Source of the DNA: Xanthostigma xanthostigma
Lineage: Eukaryota; Arthropoda; Insecta; Raphidioptera; Raphidiidae
Assembly (NCBI GenBank): GCA_963575645.1
Contig: OY754464.1
Coordinates: 80,388,948 to 80,452,947 of the forward strand
Length of the DNA stretch: 64,000 nucleotides
Direction of reading: 5' to 3'
The notes beneath the pieces are model-generated. The model was not told the origin of the DNA and searched no databases. It saw nothing but the letters and a program-made list of their open reading frames with translations. This document shows positions 34,553 to 45,096 of the stretch, one piece after another. A program made the translations under genes and the position numbers. Each line of letters opens with the position of its first letter. Position 1 is the stretch's first letter.

Positions 34553-34935
34553 TATATATATATATAAAAGAGTTTGTTCTGACTGACTGACTCATCAACG
34601 CCCAGGTATCTTTCATGACGTAAGCACCCGCTAAGAAGGAATTTTTTGAAATTCGGATTGTTGTACCTGTTTAATAACATTTTGGTAGCGTTGACCAGTA
34701 GACTTTTGCACGATCAGAGCATGAACTATATACGTAATATAGCAATCTCTATATTATAGGTACCTATAGGTGTCTGTTGTTTCTATCTTCATCGCGACCA
34801 TCCGACCAGATCCATTACATTTATATATTATTACTTAGATATGATATTTAATAACGAGCGAGAAGATAATGTGCAAAAGTTTTCAACGGTATGTTCCACG
34901 CAAAAATTTCACAAAAACAGAAGAAAGCTGTTCTT

Positions 34936-35230
34936 TTTGAAGTGGAACTTCTTTAATCACGATGAGAGAAATTTTGTTCAACAGTCAGTGGGGACCAGAA
35001 CTGTTTTAAGGGGGAAACTCGTCGACAATATTTACAAATTAGATATACCTATACACAAACCTTCCTCGTTTATCGCTCTTTCTATTAGTGAAAACCGTAT
35101 GAAAATCCGTTTTGAGTTTATCTCGTTCAGACAGACAGCAGACGCGGCTGAGGGACTTTGTTTTATAATATACTAGCGGTCTCGCCCGGTTTCACCCGGG
35201 TGCAAAAGAATTAAGTGGGGGGGGGGAACT
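34936..35230. repeat. Direct tandem duplication, unit 1
   Basis: It begins TTGAAGTGGAACTTCTTTAA and ends with the inverted Helitron tail CTAGCGGTCTCGCCCGGTTT then a G run. It is repeated as 35231-35550 with small indels. Confidence 0.8.
35173..35228 (-). mobile_element. Helitron 3' end only
   Basis: Inverse of the CCGCTAG terminus and CCCGGGTGAAACCGGGCG hairpin. It was duplicated with unit 1. Confidence 0.75.
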
Positions 35231-35496
35231 TTGAAGTGGAACTTCTTTAATCACGATGAGAGAAATTTTGTTCAACAGTCAGTGGGGAACCAGAACTGTT
35301 TAGTAGAGTTAAGGGGAAAACTCGTCGACATTTACAAAATATCTACAAATTAGATATAGGTACCTATACAGAAACCTTCCTCGTTTATCGCTCTTTCTAT
35401 TAGTGAAAACCGTATGAAAATCCGTTCGGTAATTTTTGAGTTTATCTCGTTCAGACAGACAGCAGACGCGGCTGAGGGACTTTGTTTTATAATATA

Positions 35497-35854
35497 CTAG
35501 TAGTCCCGCCCGGTTTCACCCGGGTGCAAAAGAATGAATGGGGGGGGGGGGCATGAGTACGCACGTTTATCTTAGTTTACCGAGATGAATGCTATGTCCA
35601 AATTTCATGATGATCGGAGTTACCGTTCAAAAGTTTTTGTCAGACGGACAAATTTTGAGTTATATTTTGTTACATTTTTCATTGATGCTCTGCTCCTAAT
35701 GGTCGTAGCATGATATTATATAGCCTATAGCCTTCCTCGATAAATGGGCTATTCAACAAAAAAAATCTCAATTCGAACCAGTAGTTCCTGAGAATAGCGC
35801 GTTCAACCAACCAAACAAACAAACAAACTCTTCAGCTTTATATAATAGTATAGA
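35497..35854 (-). mobile_element. Complete short Lep1-like Helitron
   Basis: On the minus strand it runs from TCTATACTATTATATAAAGC (35854) to the hairpin and ACTACTAG (35497). Its body has the family block CGAGGAAGGCTATAGGCTAT. Confidence 0.85.
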
Positions 35855-35855
35855 G

Positions 35856-36363
35856 CAGGGATGAGCAACACGCGGCCCGCGGGCCGCTTGCGGCCCGTTA
35901 AACATGTTTATGCGGCCCGCCAAGCATTTCTAAAATTGAATTTATTTTATCGACTTTCTCCCATCAATATATTGTTATAAAATTAATTATAATAAAATGG
36001 TAGTTCATACTAAACCGAAACAATTTTTTGTGACGAGTTACTCACTTGCCGGCGTCTGTGTTTGATTGCGAAAAATTATTTTCAACCATGAAATTAATCA
36101 AAAATGACCAAAGACTGAGTGATGCACGATTAGAAAGCTGCGTACGTGTAGCTACCTCATAAATTCCGGCTGATATTGATCAGCTTGTATCGAAAAACAG
36201 TGCCAAATTTCTCATTAAAAGTTTCAAGTAAATTCGTTACTATTCTAATGTTTATTATAATTAAAGTTTTGAAAATTATTAATAAGTGTTACTTTAAATG
36301 CGGCCCGCCAAAAAATTTTAAAATTTAAATTGGCCCGTTGATTAAAAAGGTTGCTCACCCCTG
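35856..36363 (+). mobile_element. Defective hAT element with dimerisation-domain relic
   Basis: The ends CAGGGATGAGCAACACGCGG and AAAAGGTTGCTCACCCCTG have a perfect 8-bp duplication GTATAGAG (35848-35855 and 36364-36371). Inside, a broken frame around 36068-36240 reads LFSTMKLIKNDQRLSDARLE, then SCVRVATS, a stop and DIDQLVSKNSAKFLIKSF, the C-terminal dimerisation region of hAT transposases. The catalytic core is absent. Confidence 0.85.
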
Positions 36364-36371
36364 GTATAGAG

Positions 36372-37062
36372 TTATAGAGTATAGATTATTATGATACGCT
36401 CTGTTTTAGATAATGTTCCCGTCAAAACAAACAATAACGCGAGCGTAGCCTTGGACAAGCGACAAAGATAAAAAGTCATTATTACCATTTCCTTCTCGAC
36501 ATAACCATAACTTCCATAACTTAATGTGACGTCACGTGTGCCTATAATATAACCGGCCAACGATAATGAACCGAGTTTAAAGGCTTGTTTACATAAGTTT
36601 CTATCCGCTTGAACTCAAGAGCAAGGCGATAAAACGATCTTCAAACTTTAATTAACCTAATGACATTTATTTATTTAAGCCTTGTTTACAACCGCTGTAT
36701 TTTAAGTCTTGTTTATAAGTCTAATAATATATTGCGTTTGAGGTAACTCGGATCTTAATCTAAATTAAAGTATTTTTAAAATGTAAGGTCTTTTAATTTA
36801 TATTTTAGATTTTATCTTAACGTTCACTTCCGCTGTTAAAAGTCTTGTTTATCGTTCACCACTTTAAAGCACTGTTTACAAATATAATCGCTTGGCTGAC
36901 TTAAAGAAATAATATCATAAAGGGTAATAATGTTTGAAAATTATTGAAGTGAATACTTCTTTAAAAACGGGGGAAAACTCGTTTCCCTAAGTAACGAAAT
37001 TGATTTCCCTGTGTAACGAAATTTGTCACGAAATGGTACTATTAGTTACCCTATATAAACAA
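36372..37062. other. Unassigned intron sequence
   Basis: Recurrent AAGYCTTGTTTAYAA-like motifs (36580-36880) suggest an old repeat. No gene is seen. Confidence 0.35.
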
Positions 37063-37739
37063 GTAGCGGTCCCGCCCGGTTTCACCCGGGTGTAAAAGAA
37101 CGAATGGGGAAGGAAGGGACATGAGTGCGCACATTCATCTTAGTTTACCGAGATTAATGTTGTGTCCAAACTTCATAATGATCGGAGTTACCGTTCAAAA
37201 GTTTTTGTCGTTAAAAAGCAAGTATTTATACTTTTTTTAAGTAATAAATTTCTTTTAATATAATAAATATTTAATTGAAAACTGTAGGAAATTTATTTTT
37301 ATATAGGTACCTATAGTTCTAACAGTTTTCAAATGAGCTATTAATTAGAATTATTTAATTTTAATTAGTCGTAATAAAATTTTAAAAAATTGAAATGTAA
37401 GTCTTAAAAGAAAGCAATGTAGAAAATAAAAAAAATAAAAATATTAAGAGTCTTACGCTCTACCAACTGAGGTATCCGGGCTTGTGAACGTAACGCGCTA
37501 ATATTGCAATATTTAGTTAAGGCATTTCACCTGATTTTGAGGTACATCTTGCAACAGTTTTCATTGATGTTCCGCTCCAATTGGTCGTAGCGTGATATTA
37601 TATAGCCTATAGCCTTCCCCGATAAATGGGCTATCCAACAAAAAATTTTTTTTTCAGTTCGAACTAGTAGTTTCTGAGATTAACGCGTTCAACCAAACAA
37701 ACAAACAAACTCTTCAGCTTTATATACTTATTAGTAGAG
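37063..37739 (-). mobile_element. Lep1-like Helitron with tRNA-Lys cargo fragment
   Basis: The minus-strand 5' end TCTACTAATAAGTATATAAA is near 37739 and the 3' hairpin CACCCGGGTGAAACCGGGCG near 37075, with the final CTAG degraded. It carries the tRNA-Lys piece at 37441-37481 in the position used by the copies at 47079 and 50898. Confidence 0.8.
37441..37481 (-). other. 5' half of a tRNA-Lys-like sequence
   Basis: The minus strand reads GCCCGGATACCTCAGTTGGT then AGAGCGTAAGACTCTTAAT. This is the acceptor, D arm and anticodon loop of tRNA-Lys with CTT still in place. The T arm is missing. Confidence 0.7.
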
Positions 37740-38064
37740 ATTCTCTTTATAAAATTAATTTTTTTCTTGGTTAAACATTGAGTAGGTACATACCTACTTT
37801 ATGTCCACCACTAAAGAGGAAATGCCCATCGTTTTGCCTCATTCCAAACGCGAGCCGACGTACCAGCTTGAGAATAAAATTTGCTGTTTAGAAGTAGCAG
37901 GCCGTCAAACTGAGGCTTTTATTTTTTGGCCGTAACACTCATCATAACATCCGCATTGAGGGGAAAAGAGACACAAGATAGGCGCGGTAGCCTTCGCTAG
38001 AGCTCCTCAAGTGAGAGTTGAGACACCAATCGCGATTAACGTTGAGTATGGCGGCCTTTTTAAC

Positions 38065-38340
38065 CGACTTCAACAAAAAGGAGGAGGTTCTATGTTCGTC
38101 TGTATATTTTTTTTTATGTATGTTCACCGATTTCTCCGTCAATTATGGACCGATTTTCAATTTTTTTTTTATTCGAAAGAGTGCACCTCAGAGGTGGTCC
38201 CATCGAAACCAAGTCAGGATCTGATGGTGGAATCCGGAGAAATCGAGGGAAACTCTCAAATTTCAAAGGCACCCATAATGTTTTTTATGTATGTTCACCG
38301 ATTTTTAGTGTTAGATTAACACTAAAAAGAGAAAAATAAA
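38065..38340. repeat. GACTTCAACAAAAAGGAGG dispersed repeat
   Basis: GACTTCAACAAAAAGGAGGA then GTATGTTCACCGATTT, which appears twice (38119 and 38287). I recall similar text from butterfly and moth genomes. The family was not identified. Confidence 0.45.
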
Positions 38341-38535
38341 ATATTTTTAACAAAAACTTTGAACCGACTTCACACTAAAAAGTAAAAAATAATTGCGTAT
38401 TGAAATGTTTTGGAGTCGGTGTAGTTCTCGGAATAGATTTCATTTTGGCTGACACCGACTCCAAAACATTTCAATACGCAATTTTTTTTTACTTTTTAGT
38501 GTGAAGTCGGTTCAATTTTTTGTTAAAAATATTTT
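38341..38535. repeat. Fold-back, arms about 85 bp
   Basis: The arms AACCGACTTCACACTAAAAA and TTTTTAGTGTGAAGTCGGTT, with inner GCGTATTGAAATGTTTTGGA inverted, have a spacer of about 35 bp. Confidence 0.8.
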
Positions 38536-38654
38536 ATTAACAAAAAATACACATCAACACAAAATTTTAAAGACATATTATAAGCCGAACTACATGCATC
38601 ATAAAAAAATAATTGAGTCTAACACTTCTTACCTATAGAGAGTGCTTTTTAAAT

Positions 38655-39110
38655 AAATTCTTTAACAGCGTGTAGAAATCAAATAGACGAACGCATAATT
38701 CAAATAACTTTTTTATCAAAACTCAAAAACAAGAGAGAAACAGTCTTTCAAAGTGCAATTAAACTATTTAAATTTTATTTAATTTTGTGGTCGGTCCTGG
38801 CGTTATGTTATGTCACTATGGAAATATGTTATGTCACTATCGCTACTACATGTGTTCAGAAGCATGGCTATACGGCGCACGCATCTTTGTGACCAACAAT
38901 GCGGGAACAACTTCGAACAATTTTTGTGAATACTTGATAATGACACAACACATTTCCATAGTGACATAACATAACGCCAGGATAAAATGTAATTAAACTT
39001 TGAAAGCTCGTTTTTGAGTTTTGATAAAAAAGTTACTTGAAATATGTGTTCGTCTATTTGATTTCTACACGCTGTTAAAAAAAAAGAATCAACATAAAAA
39101 TCATTCTGTA
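38655..39110. mobile_element. MITE with AACAGCGTGTAGAAATC ends (copy 2)
   Basis: Same termini and right border TCATTCTGTA as copy 1. It has an inner inverted pair TGGCGTTATGTTATGTCACT / AGTGACATAACATAACGCCA. Confidence 0.75.
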
Positions 39111-39229
39111 GTACAGTTCGCTTATTCTAGTGAATCTAGTGACTTCACAATTATAAGCGGCACAGTTTTTATGCGTGGGTCGGGTATGTTTTACATTATG
39201 TTATTGATTCGCCGCTCCGTTAAAAAATA

Positions 39230-40133
39230 AAGGGTTTTCCAATAAGAGGTGTTATTTTGAATAGCCCGCTATTTCGGTAGATGTCACTTTTGGAATTGTC
39301 ATTTTTTGACATTTGACAAGTAGAAACTACGCCATTAATAAAAATGGAACGATACACGCTTCAACAACGCACTGAAATTATTAAAAGTCACTATAAAAAT
39401 GGTGAAAATTTGGCAGAGACGGTTCGTAAAACTCGAACATTTTTGGCTCGTCGTGAAGCACCTTGTCGGACCGCAATACAGAAATTGGTGGAAAAATTCG
39501 AGCTGTTGGGACAAGTTAGTGATGTGAAGAATAAAACCCGTGCACGTCGCTCAAGAACAGCCGAGAATATTGCTGCTGTAGCCGAAAGTGTTGAAGACAT
39601 CCCAGGTGAATGGATTGCGCTATCGAGAGATGATTAATGATATTTTATGGCCGGAATTGGATGGTATTGATCTGGACAACGTTTACTTTCAACAAGATGG
39701 CGCTACGTGCCACACAAGCAACGAAACCATTAATCTTTTACGGGAAAAGTTTCCGGACCGTGTTATCTCTCGAAGAGGTGATCACAATTGGCCACCGAGA
39801 TCTTGTGATTTAACACCTTGCGACTTCTTCCTTTGGGGCCACGTGAAAGAGAAGGTTTACGCCAACAGCCCAGCGTCGATTCAAGACCTCAAAGATGGAA
39901 TTCGTGAGGCTATCAAGGACATAGGGCAGCCACTTTGCGATTTGGTTATGGAAAATTTCATGAAAAGGATATGGTCCTGTAGGCGTAGTCGTGGTGGTCA
40001 TTTGGCTTATGTTATTTTCCATTATTAACGGCATAGCTTCCTCTTTATAATGAAATAAACATCCGATCATTTATTCCAAAAAATGGCAATTTCCTTTGAA
40101 TATCAAAATAACACATCTTATTGGAAAACCCTT
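39230..40133 (+). mobile_element. Internally deleted mariner/IS630-type transposon
   Basis: The termini AAGGGTTTTCCAATAAGAGG and CATCTTATTGGAAAACCCTT are 30-bp inverted repeats with one mismatch, flanked by TA (39228-39229 and 40134-40135). At 904 bp it is shorter than a full element. See the transposase entry. Confidence 0.9.
39344..40028 (+). pseudogene. Transposase pseudogene, middle deleted
   Basis: The first part (39344-39637) begins MERYTLQQRTEIIKSHYKNG, a helix-turn-helix N-terminus of the insect DUF4817-type transposases. It breaks off around VEDIPGEWIALS. The second part, in another frame, continues RYREMINDILWPELDGIDLD, then VYFQQDGATCHTSNETINLL with the second catalytic D, and WPPRSCDLTPCDFFLWGHVK with the last catalytic D. 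The segment between, with the first catalytic D, is gone, so it cannot make active enzyme. Confidence 0.85.
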
Positions 40134-40135
40134 TA

Positions 40136-41069
40136 GAATAGAATAGAATATAATATATTTGTTTAAATACCACCATTACGTGGCATAACATCGTCATACA
40201 ATTAAAATACAAAAAAAAAAAACAAGTATAGTACACTAATAATAGAAATCTTCCACAGAATAATGACCAGCCTCAATCAAACTCCTCCGCACAAGATTTT
40301 TGAACTGTTTTAGGGGAAGGTTTTGAACATCAAGAGGCAGTTTATTGAATAGTCTAATTGATATGCAGACGAAACTGCTATTTGTTTTTTGTAGTCGGTG
40401 AGGTGGTAATCTCAGATTATGTTTATATCTTACATTATAAGAGTGACAATCAAAGCTGCAATTCAAGTTCATCATATTTTGTTTAACGTACAATAACGCA
40501 TGAAGAATAAACAGTGACGGTAGAGTTAATATTTGGTAATTAACAAAAATTGGTTTGCAGTGTTCTTTAGTGTAAACTCTGGCCATAGCCCTAACAGCTC
40601 TTTTTTGGAGTACGAATACTCTAATCGAATCCGTAGAGTTTCCCCATAATAGTACACCATAGCTAATTAAACATTCAAATAATCCGAAATATGCTGTTCT
40701 TGCAGCCTCAATTGATACAACATCCGAAACCCTTCTTATAGCATATATTGCAGAATTCAGTTTTTGACAAATTTGGGATATATGTGCTTTCCATTTGAGA
40801 GGTTTATCTAAATATATTCCCAGGAATTTAACATTTGTGTTGTAATCATTACTCAAATGATTAAAAGTCAAAAATTCTGTTTTATTTACATTTAAATTAA
40901 GTTTATTAGTCGAAAACCAATCAGTAGCCCTCAATAGTGTCTCACGCGACATCCCAGAATCAGCGTCATCACGCTTAGAAAGGAAAGTCGTATCGTCTGC
41001 ATACAAAATTGTTGAAAATGGCTTCATATTATCTGCTAAATCTGAACTGAGTCCAAAATTCTTCTCTAG
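40136..41069 (-). mobile_element. 5'-truncated Jockey/CR1-type LINE
   Basis: It is made of the C-terminal part of a reverse transcriptase ORF, a short 3' region and a TTCTA-repeat tail at about 40136-40150, touching the mariner-type element. Its 5' edge is inferred from where similarity to reverse transcriptase starts, near 41069. Confidence 0.8.
40236..41069 (-). pseudogene. Reverse transcriptase C-terminal fragment
   Basis: The open frame from 41483 to 40236 has 415 codons, but only about the last 275 resemble RT. FSTILYADDTTFLSK has the catalytic YADD box, then ATDWFSTNKLNLNVNKTEFL, VKFLGIYLDKPLKWKAHISQ and SYGVLLWGNSTDSI, which is typical of Jockey/CR1-clade elements. It ends EAGHYSVEDFYY. 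Endonuclease and the earlier RT motifs are missing. The first 138 codons are unrelated flanking sequence that happens to be open. Confidence 0.85.
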
Positions 41070-41729
41070 CACAGAGGTGGAAAGTGAAAAGCGTCGCCCG
41101 GTCCTCGACTCTCGACTTGAGGAGCTTCGGTGGAAATGTTTTATGCACAGTGACATAACAGAAGAACATCTACATACGTACGGTGGATAATATAACATAA
41201 TGCGAACGTGGGATGTAGAAGAGGTATCCGGGAGGGCCGGGTGTCCCTGGCGTGGACATTTGTGCCGAGTCGGGGACTTTTGTTGCACGGCCGAGCGCAT
41301 TCTGAGCAAAAATAAACGGGGTTGAAGAAAAAGAACTGCGCCGCACTCTCTCCTATACACAGGAATAAATATGTAAGTAAACCAGAGGCGACGCTTTGGA
41401 ATACTATTTAAGGTTAGAGAGTGACTGTTCGGAATTAAATGAAACTCGGCATATTGGTAGATTTTAATAAGATAATGAACCACCTATAATTTCAAAAAGC
41501 TACAGAGAACCAAAAAAAGTTATTAATATTAAAAGTTTTTTGCATTTAACATTGAACCTTATGAGAAATCACAGATTTTATTAAAATTCACAAAAAGTAC
41601 CGTTCCGATTTCAATGAATTTTGTATCAACAAAAAGAAAAATTTTTTTCAAACATTTTAATATTTTAAAAATTGAGGTTCAGAGCATGTGATAAGAGTAT
41701 TGAGCAAAAATGTACTTTTTATCTCGTTA

Positions 41730-41885
41730 TCTATACTAATATATAAAAATGAAGAGTTTGTTTGTTTGGTTGAACGCGCTAATCTCAGGAACTACTGGTT
41801 CGAATTGAAAAAAAAAAATTGTTTGTTGGATCATAGTAGTCCATTTATCGAGGAAGGCTATAGGCTATATAATATCACGCTACTG
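41730..41885 (+). mobile_element. 5' fragment of a Lep1-like Helitron
   Basis: TCTATACTAATATATAAAAA then GAAGAGTTTGTTTGTTTGG and GGCTATAGGCTATATAATAT. It stops at ATCACGCTAC where unrelated sequence begins. Confidence 0.8.
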
Positions 41886-42824
41886 CAATCGGCCATGTTG
41901 ACTAGTGACGTCACGCCTTCTTAAATCAAAGACAATATATAAATACTTGAAGTAAATAATCACTGTGTCGCTTAAATTTTTATTGCGATCATTCATTTCT
42001 GCATCATTTTGATTAGTTGATTTGTTGTTTATTCGTTTTTTTGTGATATTTTATAACACTTATGTCATAGCTTATTTTTGAGGTTAGTTAACTTGCAACT
42101 AAAGAAAATCGTACTATTTTTATTATTAAGTACCTAATTTTAAGAAAATACTTAAATATAAATCATATCATTAAGTAAAATTACATACCTTTCTAAGAAA
42201 TACCTCTGAACCACAGCTCTACGCCTATAAATACAACATCTAATGTGAGCTGTCACATAGGCGTGACGTCACAAGCCTTTTCGCGATTACTTCAAAATAA
42301 AAAGATAAAAATGCAATAATTTGCGTTAAAATTTAATTTATTGCTGAAATTATTTTTTTACGGAAATAGTAGACGTGTACGGCCTACATTATATAACTGG
42401 ATTTCAAAATCTGTCATCATGCCTATTATTATTATTATACCCCGTTTGACGAGGAACCAATGATAAGTTAAAGTATTATCTGCAACCGTATGTGTGTATA
42501 TGTCGGGCAACGAGCCAGCGGTAATAAGGTTCTAGCTTTGTCTCTGTGCACCGGTTCGTATCCCGAAATGAGTCACATGCAGAAGATTGGTGAGAGAAGG
42601 TTTTTAATAGATTTTTTTTTTAACTTTACACGATTATATTGAAAAATTAGACTCCCGTTGCTAAACAAAGAATACGGTAAACTGTGAACTTTACAGTTTT
42701 TTTTTTTGTAATAGGTAAGTAATTTATCATATCGAAAACATGTCTTTGTCTGCAAGTAGCCTAATAACAAGATCGTCCCGTCTATCAAAATTTGATAATT
42801 TTGAACAGTGCACATAATTCCTTA

Positions 42825-43185
42825 TCTATACTATAATATAAAAAGCTGAAGAGTTCGTTTGTTTGTTTGGTTGAACGCGCTAATCTCAGTAGCTACTAGT
42901 TGGAATAAAAAAAAATTTTTTTGTTGGATAACCCATTTATCGAGGAAGGCTATAGGCTATATAATATCACGCTACGACCAATAGGAGCGGAACATCAATG
43001 AAAAATGTTGCAAAATATAACTCAAAATTTGTCCGTCCGACAAAAACTTTTGAACGGTAACTCCGATCATCATGAAATTTGGACACAGCATTCATCTCGG
43101 TAAACTAAGCTGAACGTGCGTACTCATGTCCGTCCCTCCCCCATTCGTTCTTTTGCACCCGGGTGAAACCGGGCGGGACCGCTAG
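42825..43185 (+). mobile_element. Complete short Lep1-like Helitron
   Basis: It runs from TCTATACTATAATATAAAAA to the hairpin CACCCGGGTGAAACCGGGCG and CCGCTAG. It is inserted between A (42824) and T (43186), the expected Helitron target. It is 361 bp with no cargo. Confidence 0.9.
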
Positions 43186-43892
43186 TGCAGAAATAAAGTG
43201 AAATATTTCGTTCTTATATCCTTCCTGTTAATTCAAATTAGTTCATTTTAAACAGTTGAGTTTAGGCACTATATGATGACGTCAAAGCTGGACCTAGTCA
43301 AAACATCACTTTCGCTTAGATAAATGGAGGTGTTGTCTATGGAATGAGATGCATAGATTTACTAGGGGTTTTTTCAGACGTTTTTCTTTAAAAAATAACG
43401 GGTCGAATAAAAAAAAATTCGAACGAAAGTCGTTGAGTTCGACATTTATATGAGTGAGACTATGCGCAAAATGACGTCCACGCGGTGCGAAGCCGTGTTT
43501 GGAAAAGTTAGTTTTAAATAATTCACTATAGTTAGGTTATAATACGAAAACATCTTGTTTTTCGTGTTTAATCAAAATATATTTAATTAATTTTGCTTTT
43601 GTTTGCTGTGTAAAGCACAGACAAAAGTTTGAAGAACGGTAAAAAGTATCTTGAATCATTAATATGTATATTTGCTAATGCCTTCAGCTGTTGAAGGGCT
43701 GTGATTTATTAATATTTATACTTTTTAAGTGAAAAAGCTGCGAAGTTAGTGAGCCCTCGGTACTCTAAAGAGTGGAATAGCATTATGACGTCATTGTATT
43801 ACAGTAAAGCATCGATAGCTGACTTCGGTAACGTAAAAATCTCACTAAATTAAAACACTAAACGTCATCACAAAACATCGATGAGCGGAAGT

Positions 43893-43950
43893 GGGATTGG
43901 AACACACGACAGTTTGATCCAAGAGCCAGGATGCTTAGTTATCGTCTATT
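43893..43950 (-). other. tRNA-related fragment
   Basis: The minus strand reads AGCATCCTGGCTCTTGGATC then GTCGTGTGTTCCAATCCCAC, with a box B-like GTTCCAATCCC. No complete cloverleaf is evident. Confidence 0.4.
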
Positions 43951-44306
43951 CAATGTTAAAATATCCGGTTTTAATAAATTGATATACCATTTTAATTTTT
44001 AATACAGGGTGACCGGTAATTGCTCGTATTCCTCTCGGGAAACGAATATATGACTAGTTTGAAATGATTTATCATTATCGCTTGGGGGGTCGGAAATCCG
44101 CCATTTATTACCAAGTTCATATTAACTTGCTTTTCGTGTATGTCGGGCGCAACTTTTTATTTGATTTAAAACTAACTTTCTGATTAGATTTTAACATAAT
44201 TCAGAATTAGATAACAATACGAGAAAATAATAAAATAAAGAAATTTTAATACATACATATAATTCATTCTTACTTATTTACTGTTGCACGACAGGTTGCA
44301 ATCATT

Positions 44307-44377
44307 GGCAGTATAGTCACTTGGTTAGAACGTCGTTCTAATAACGCGAAGATCGCGGGTCGACCCCTGTGGCCCAC
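44307..44377 (+). other. tRNA-Ile(AAT)-derived pseudogene
   Basis: TTGGTTAGAACGTCGTTCTA then ATAACGCGAAGATCGCGGGT closely follows tRNA-Ile with anticodon AAT. The D arm and acceptor are degraded and the T arm has a deletion (GGGTCGACCCC). Located inside the TA-flanked element. Confidence 0.75.
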
Positions 44378-44480
44378 ATAATATTTTTAATTTTTTACAA
44401 TGTATTTTCGTTCTTACCACGTTTTTATTAACTAAAAAGAAGAAAATATTGAAATAAAAAAAATTCAATATACCATGTTT

Positions 44481-44669
44481 TAAAAGTATAAAATAATTTT
44501 TTTAACTTGTAGGATTTGAAACGAAAAACGTGGAGCGCATGCGACAGCTATACAAGAAATGTAGAGAGTAGCTATCAATGAAAAAATCTATTTATGAGAT
44601 AAAACGAATAATGCGCCCCACGTTTTTCGTTTCAAATCCTACAAGTTAAAACATTATTTTATACTTTTT
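44481..44669. repeat. Nested fold-back
   Basis: The arms AACTTGTAGGATTTGAAACG and CGTTTCAAATCCTACAAGTT with extended AT arms. An outer weaker pair CCACGTTTTTATTAACTAAA / AGTTCGTTTTAAAAACGTGG also exists. Confidence 0.8.
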
Positions 44670-45096
44670 AGTTCGTTTTAAAAACGTGGTACACATTTTT
44701 TTTATTTATTTTATTATTTATGATAATGACACTTTTGTGACAAATTTTTATTCTTTTTTTAAAATTTATTGTAAGTTTTAACACACAACATAAAATCTAA
44801 CAGTAAATTTCATAGTTTCTAGCTTTAGAAAGAGTGGTCAATTAGTCATGGAAAAATTCAGGCCAAAAAATGAGATTTTTTTTAATTTAACACCCGAAAC
44901 TCGGATTTTTGTAAAAAGAAAACAGAACTAGATTTTCTCGAAAATGACGCAATTCCGACCCTCAAGTGATAGAGGTTAAATCATTCGAAATTACTCATAG
45001 TTTCTTCTCCCGATAGGAATACGAGCAATTACCGCTTACTCCGTATAATGCATTAAATACATTCATCATATATAGCAATTTATTGTTTCTTCTTAC

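Larger units (their letters stand above)
44005..45043. mobile_element. TA-flanked element containing a fold-back and tRNA-Ile-like module
   Basis: TA|CAGGGTGACCGGTAATTGCT and AGCAATTACCGCTTACTCCG|TA are inverted ends of about 35 bp. The element ends about 52 bp from the Ig2 exon donor at 45096. Confidence 0.75.
7992..45096 (-). other. 37.1-kb intron of the DIP-like gene
   Basis: Both borders are defined by phase-1 splice sites (donor AAAG|GTAAG, acceptor TTTCAG|TG). Almost everything recognisable inside is transposon-derived, as listed separately. No other host exon was recognised in it on either strand. Confidence 0.8.

Noticed and set aside
34841-35176. 111-codon frame
   Set aside because: It runs through a duplicated transposon segment and into a Helitron tail; no protein family resemblance.
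41070-41483. N-terminal 138 codons of the reverse transcriptase frame
   Set aside because: They show no RT or endonuclease motif; the frame is open by chance upstream of a 5'-truncated LINE.
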